64,000 bases of DNA, taken from contig PWMF01000022.1 in the NCBI GenBank assembly GCA_003559215.1, forward strand, positions 26,955 through 90,954, written 5' to 3'. A program made the position numbers and the translations under genes. The notes below the pieces were generated by a model. That model ran no database searches. It was not told the origin of the DNA and saw only the letters and a program-made list of their open reading frames with translations. Shown here piece after piece: positions 61,890 through 64,000 of the stretch. The DNA is from Natrialbaceae archaeon. GTDB taxonomy: Archaea > Halobacteriota > Halobacteria > Halobacteriales > Natrialbaceae. Each line of letters starts with the position of its first letter. Position 1 is the first letter of the stretch.

Positions 61890-61961
61890 GCCTGGGTAGC
61901 TTAGCGGTAAAGCGCGTCCTTGGTAAGGACGAGACCCCGGATTCAAATTCCGGCCTAGGCT
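61890..61961 (+). tRNA. tRNA-Thr (anticodon GGU), copy 1 with unusual T arm
   Basis: A 72-base gene: acceptor GCCTGGG with CCTAGGC and discriminator T, anticodon stem CGTCC/GGACG with loop TTGGTAA (GGT). The T arm is CCGGA/TTCAAAT/TCCGG, so pair 53:61 is A-T where almost all tRNAs have G-C. The variable region also differs from copy 2. Own promoter box upstream. Confidence 0.9.
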
Positions 61962-62102
61962 CTCGCCGATTCTCGCTTCGTCGTGATGATCTCGAGCGAC
62001 GAGTACCGGACGGACGACTGCTGTCTATGACGTGGAGTCGCGGGCTCGCGCTCACGTGGGAAGGGCGCTCGTGATCGGCTCCCGCGGGACGGGTTTCGAA
62101 AG

Positions 62103-62112
62103 GGATAAATTC
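62103..62112 (+). promoter_or_regulatory. TATA box of tRNA-Thr copy 2
   Basis: GGATAAATTC, about 30 bases before the tRNA at 62138. Confidence 0.55.
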
Positions 62113-62137
62113 GCCTCCGACGAACCACGAATTACGC

Positions 62138-62209
62138 GCCTGGGTAGCTTAGCGGTAAAGCGCGTCCTTGGTAAGGACGAGAGCCCGGGTTCAAATCCCG
62201 GCCTAGGCT
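62138..62209 (+). tRNA. tRNA-Thr (anticodon GGU), copy 2
   Basis: A 72-base gene identical to copy 1 except in the variable region (GAGAGC against GAGACC) and T arm, which here is the canonical CCGGG/TTCAAAT/CCCGG. Lies 176 bases after copy 1 with its own TATA box. Confidence 0.95.
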
Positions 62210-62361
62210 CTTGCTACTTTATTGATGACTTTCCAACCGAGCAGCTGCTCCGAGCCGGTCGTCCGATTTCAGTGTTGGAAATTGATCGCCTCCGTAAGGA
62301 CACGTGGGTCTAATGCGACCGGTAGTAGGTACGAGGATGGTCACCCGGTACTACCACCTCA
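62210..62361. other. Spacer after tRNA-Thr copy 2
   Basis: No gene. An inverted repeat, GGTAGTA at 62321-62327 with TACTACC at 62349-62355, lies just after the methyltransferase stop on the minus strand and could act in termination. Confidence 0.35.
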
Positions 62362-63132
62362 TCACTGTTTGCGGGCGTTGAGCGAGATGCTCTTGACGCC
62401 GTACTTCCCACAGGCGTTCGCCGCCTGATCCGAGATGAACTCGTACTGTGGGTTCTCCCGAAGTTCCAGTACCTCGAAGCCGGCAGCTTCGATCGATCCC
62501 GTATAATCGTCGGTCTGTTCGGCGCCCCCGATACACGCCGCCCAGAGATCCGCATCGGTCTTGATGCTCTCGGGTAGCTGCCGTTCGCTGATGATGTCGG
62601 AGAGGGCCAACCGCCCGCCCGGTTTGAGTACGCGATTCGCTTCCTCGAAGACCCGACCTTTCTCCGCGGAGAGGTTGATTACGCCGTTCGAGATCACCGC
62701 GTCGAACGACCCGTCCTCGAACGGAAGCTCCTCGATGTACCCCTCGCGGAAGGTGACGTTGTGGAAGCCGTTGTCCGCGGCGAGGTCGGTCGCCTTCGCG
62801 ACCTGTTCGGGGGTCATATCGACGCCCGTAACGGACCCGGTCTCGGTGACGTCCATCGCGGCGTAGAAGGAGTCCATCCCCGAACCGCTGCCGAGGTCGA
62901 GGACCCTCTCGCGCGGTTCGAGAGCCGCCAGATCGAAGTAGTAGCCGACACCCGCAAACGAGTCGATCGCCTCGTCGGGGACGTAGGTGAGGGTGTCCGG
63001 ATCGTAGCCGAGACGCTCGGCGAGGTCGCGTCCCGTTTCGAAGTGGAACTCGGCGTCAGTGGATACCGCGACCTCCTGGTACATCGATTTGACCTCGCGT
63101 TCGAGTTTCTTCGTGTCGAGTGACTTGCTCAT
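62362..63132 (-). CDS. ArsM-like class I SAM methyltransferase lacking the arsenic cysteines
   Basis: A 256-residue methyltransferase closest to arsenite methyltransferases. The SAM site is VLDLGSGSGMDSFYAAMDVT (about residues 77-96) with VTGVDMTPEQVAKATDLAAD. The ArsM block ISNGVINLSAEKGRVFEEAN with RVLKPGGRLALSDIISERQL (about 147-186) is nearly exact, but the catalytic cysteines are changed: SNG for SNC, GVGYY for GCGNP. Only the Cys in WAACIGGAEQ is kept. So substrate is probably not As(III). It follows the tRNA-Thr pair on the other strand. Confidence 0.82.
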   Translation of the reverse strand: MSKSLDTKKLEREVKSMYQEVAVSTDAEFHFETGRDLAERLGYDPDTLTYVPDEAIDSFAGVGYYFDLAALEPRERVLDLGSGSGMDSFYAAMDVTETGSVTGVDMTPEQVAKATDLAADNGFHNVTFREGYIEELPFEDGSFDAVISNGVINLSAEKGRVFEEANRVLKPGGRLALSDIISERQLPESIKTDADLWAACIGGAEQTDDYTGSIEAAGFEVLELRENPQYEFISDQAANACGKYGVKSISLNARKQ

Positions 63133-63416
63133 CGTTGCTCACCGTCGGTCGTCGCCCGTCGCCTCGGCGAGCGTGTGGGTATCTCGAGGGCTATGCTGTA
63201 CGCAATTTGCTGGTCGTCGGTCATGATGTTCGTCTCCGGCCAGAGACAGTACGAAGCCGAGGATGGTGTAGCTATTTTGTGACAGTTCGGCAGTTCCTAC
63301 CGTTCGTTCACCCACTGCAATCGATGCATCGACTGCAATCCGATCGAGACCGCCACCGACCGAGTCTCGGTCCACGCTCCACGGCAAGCACAGGATACGT
63401 ATCGCGCCGAGGGGGG
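63133..63416. other. Intergenic stretch with a symmetric element
   Basis: No coding frame of haloarchaeal character. ACTGCAATC occurs twice (63314-63322 and 63332-63340) flanking the perfect palindrome CGATGCATCG (63322-63331), a possible operator. A TATA-like ACAAAATAGC is read on the minus strand near 63272, but about 140 bases before the methyltransferase ATG. Confidence 0.4.
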
Positions 63417-64000
63417 TCAGTCGACGAGCTGGCGGGGTTCGATCGGCCGGGCGTCGGAGCGATAGCGTTCGTACATCGACTGCGCCCACTTGCGGACTGC
63501 CGGAACGTCGGTATCGATCATCGCCTGAGCCATCCCGCTGTCCTGCTCGTAACAACTGATGACGACGCGATCGTCGAGCAGACCGGTTCCGTACGGCGGT
63601 AGTTCGTCGTGCTGTAGTGCCGTGAAGTTGGTCCGTTGCAGCAGTTCGGAGCTGCGCTCCGGGTACGTCGTAAGGAAGTACAGATGACAGTTCGGGCGGT
63701 CGATCAGCGTTACGTCTACACCCTTATCGACCTGTTCGTAAAGAAGGTCGAGACAGGGGTCCATCAGCGCGACCTCGGGCCGAACGAAACGCAACGTGGT
63801 CGTCGTCTCGAGGAGCGACTCGAAGCGGTTTACCGGACGGTACGGGAGTTTGGGGTCGGCGACGGTTACGGTCAGTTCTGACCACGTCTCGGTTGGAAGC
63901 TCGCCGACCACGTCCGGAAGCCAGTGCCAGACGTCGCGCAACTCTCGTTCGGTTTTGACTCGGTCGATCGCGTCTTCCATTGCGGATGCGATCGCCTCTC
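63417..64000 (-). CDS. FilR1-type regulator, C-terminal part (cut by window edge)
   Basis: At least 194 codons, open to the right edge; the ATG at 63980 is not the start because coding sequence (EAIASAM) continues upstream. The visible part (LRFVRPEVALMDPCLDLLYE, TLIDRPNCHLYFLTTYPERS, CYEQDSGMAQAMIDTDVPAV, then WAQSMYERYRSDARPIEP) matches the effector domain that follows an HTH in the methanogenesis regulator FilR1 group, widespread in haloarchaea. The DNA-binding part would lie outside the window. Target unknown. Confidence 0.75.
   Translation of the reverse strand, partial: EAIASAMEDAIDRVKTERELRDVWHWLPDVVGELPTETWSELTVTVADPKLPYRPVNRFESLLETTTTLRFVRPEVALMDPCLDLLYEQVDKGVDVTLIDRPNCHLYFLTTYPERSSELLQRTNFTALQHDELPPYGTGLLDDRVVISCYEQDSGMAQAMIDTDVPAVRKWAQSMYERYRSDARPIEPRQLVD

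Noticed and set aside
62032..62313. A 93-codon frame running through tRNA-Thr copy 2
   Set aside because: The frame covers the tRNA itself and has no homologous feature.

Overview
The window is GC-rich chromosomal DNA of a haloarchaeon. The proteins are strongly acidic, the tRNAs are archaeal, and many genes carry a TATA-type box about 27 bases before the start codon, which means little or no leader. Several gene families are typical of halophilic archaea: class I HMG-CoA reductase of the lipid pathway, MptA, the haloarchaeal RNA polymerase 'epsilon' protein, RdfA with an SMC-like partner, amphi-Trp, DUF5518, F420-dependent LLM oxidoreductase and Tat-exported proteins. A member of the Natrialbales would fit, but genus cannot be read from the sequence.

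Layout. 1-9662: an Nramp transporter start, a DoxX-like membrane protein, a cupin with an odd insertion, a TrkA-type regulator, hmgA, an amidohydrolase, an FtsX remnant, a GIDE-type membrane protein and an LLM oxidoreductase. 10284-14508: the nadA-nadB-nadC operon followed by kptA. 14806-18218: a six-PAS histidine kinase and tRNA-Leu with a duplicated, palindromic copy of its 3' end. 18346-28643: household genes (OsmC, ferredoxin, two SDRs, a secreted 5'-nucleotidase-type enzyme, cyclophilin, an M14-like deacylase, an ArsR-type regulator, a TrpD-like transferase, UspA). 28869-35989: a secreted acidic lamin-tail protein, then a lactate-oxidation locus with a giant Dld-type flavoprotein divergent from lutC-lutB. 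36430-46779: an acyl-CoA dehydrogenase, the SMC-like/rdfA cell-shape pair, msrA, a polysaccharide deacetylase, and a coupled asparagine-synthase-like plus ATP-grasp pair. 47450-57853: tRNA-Ile, FxsA, a DUF255 protein, a TrmB regulator, mptA, a nucleotidyltransferase set among four copies of a promoter/mini-ORF repeat, RNA polymerase epsilon, DsbA, NAD kinase and others. 58030-64000: a low-GC HNH gene, tRNA-Gly, nadE, a GNAT, a crotonase, a DUF7114-like gene, two tRNA-Thr genes, an ArsM-like methyltransferase and the C-terminal part of a FilR1-type regulator.

How genes work together. NAD supply is well represented: nadABC make nicotinate mononucleotide, nadE finishes NAD, NAD kinase makes NADP, and KptA consumes NAD. 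dld and lutCB form a divergent lactate oxidation unit. rdfA and the SMC-like gene form one transcription unit.

The least conventional features are four promoter plus mini-ORF repeats at 51871-53340, clusters of perfect palindromes placed in frame inside two coding sequences, a tRNA-tail hairpin, an asparagine-synthase-like enzyme without a Cys2 nucleophile coupled to an ATP-grasp ligase, and a tRNA-Thr duplicate with a non-canonical 53:61 pair.
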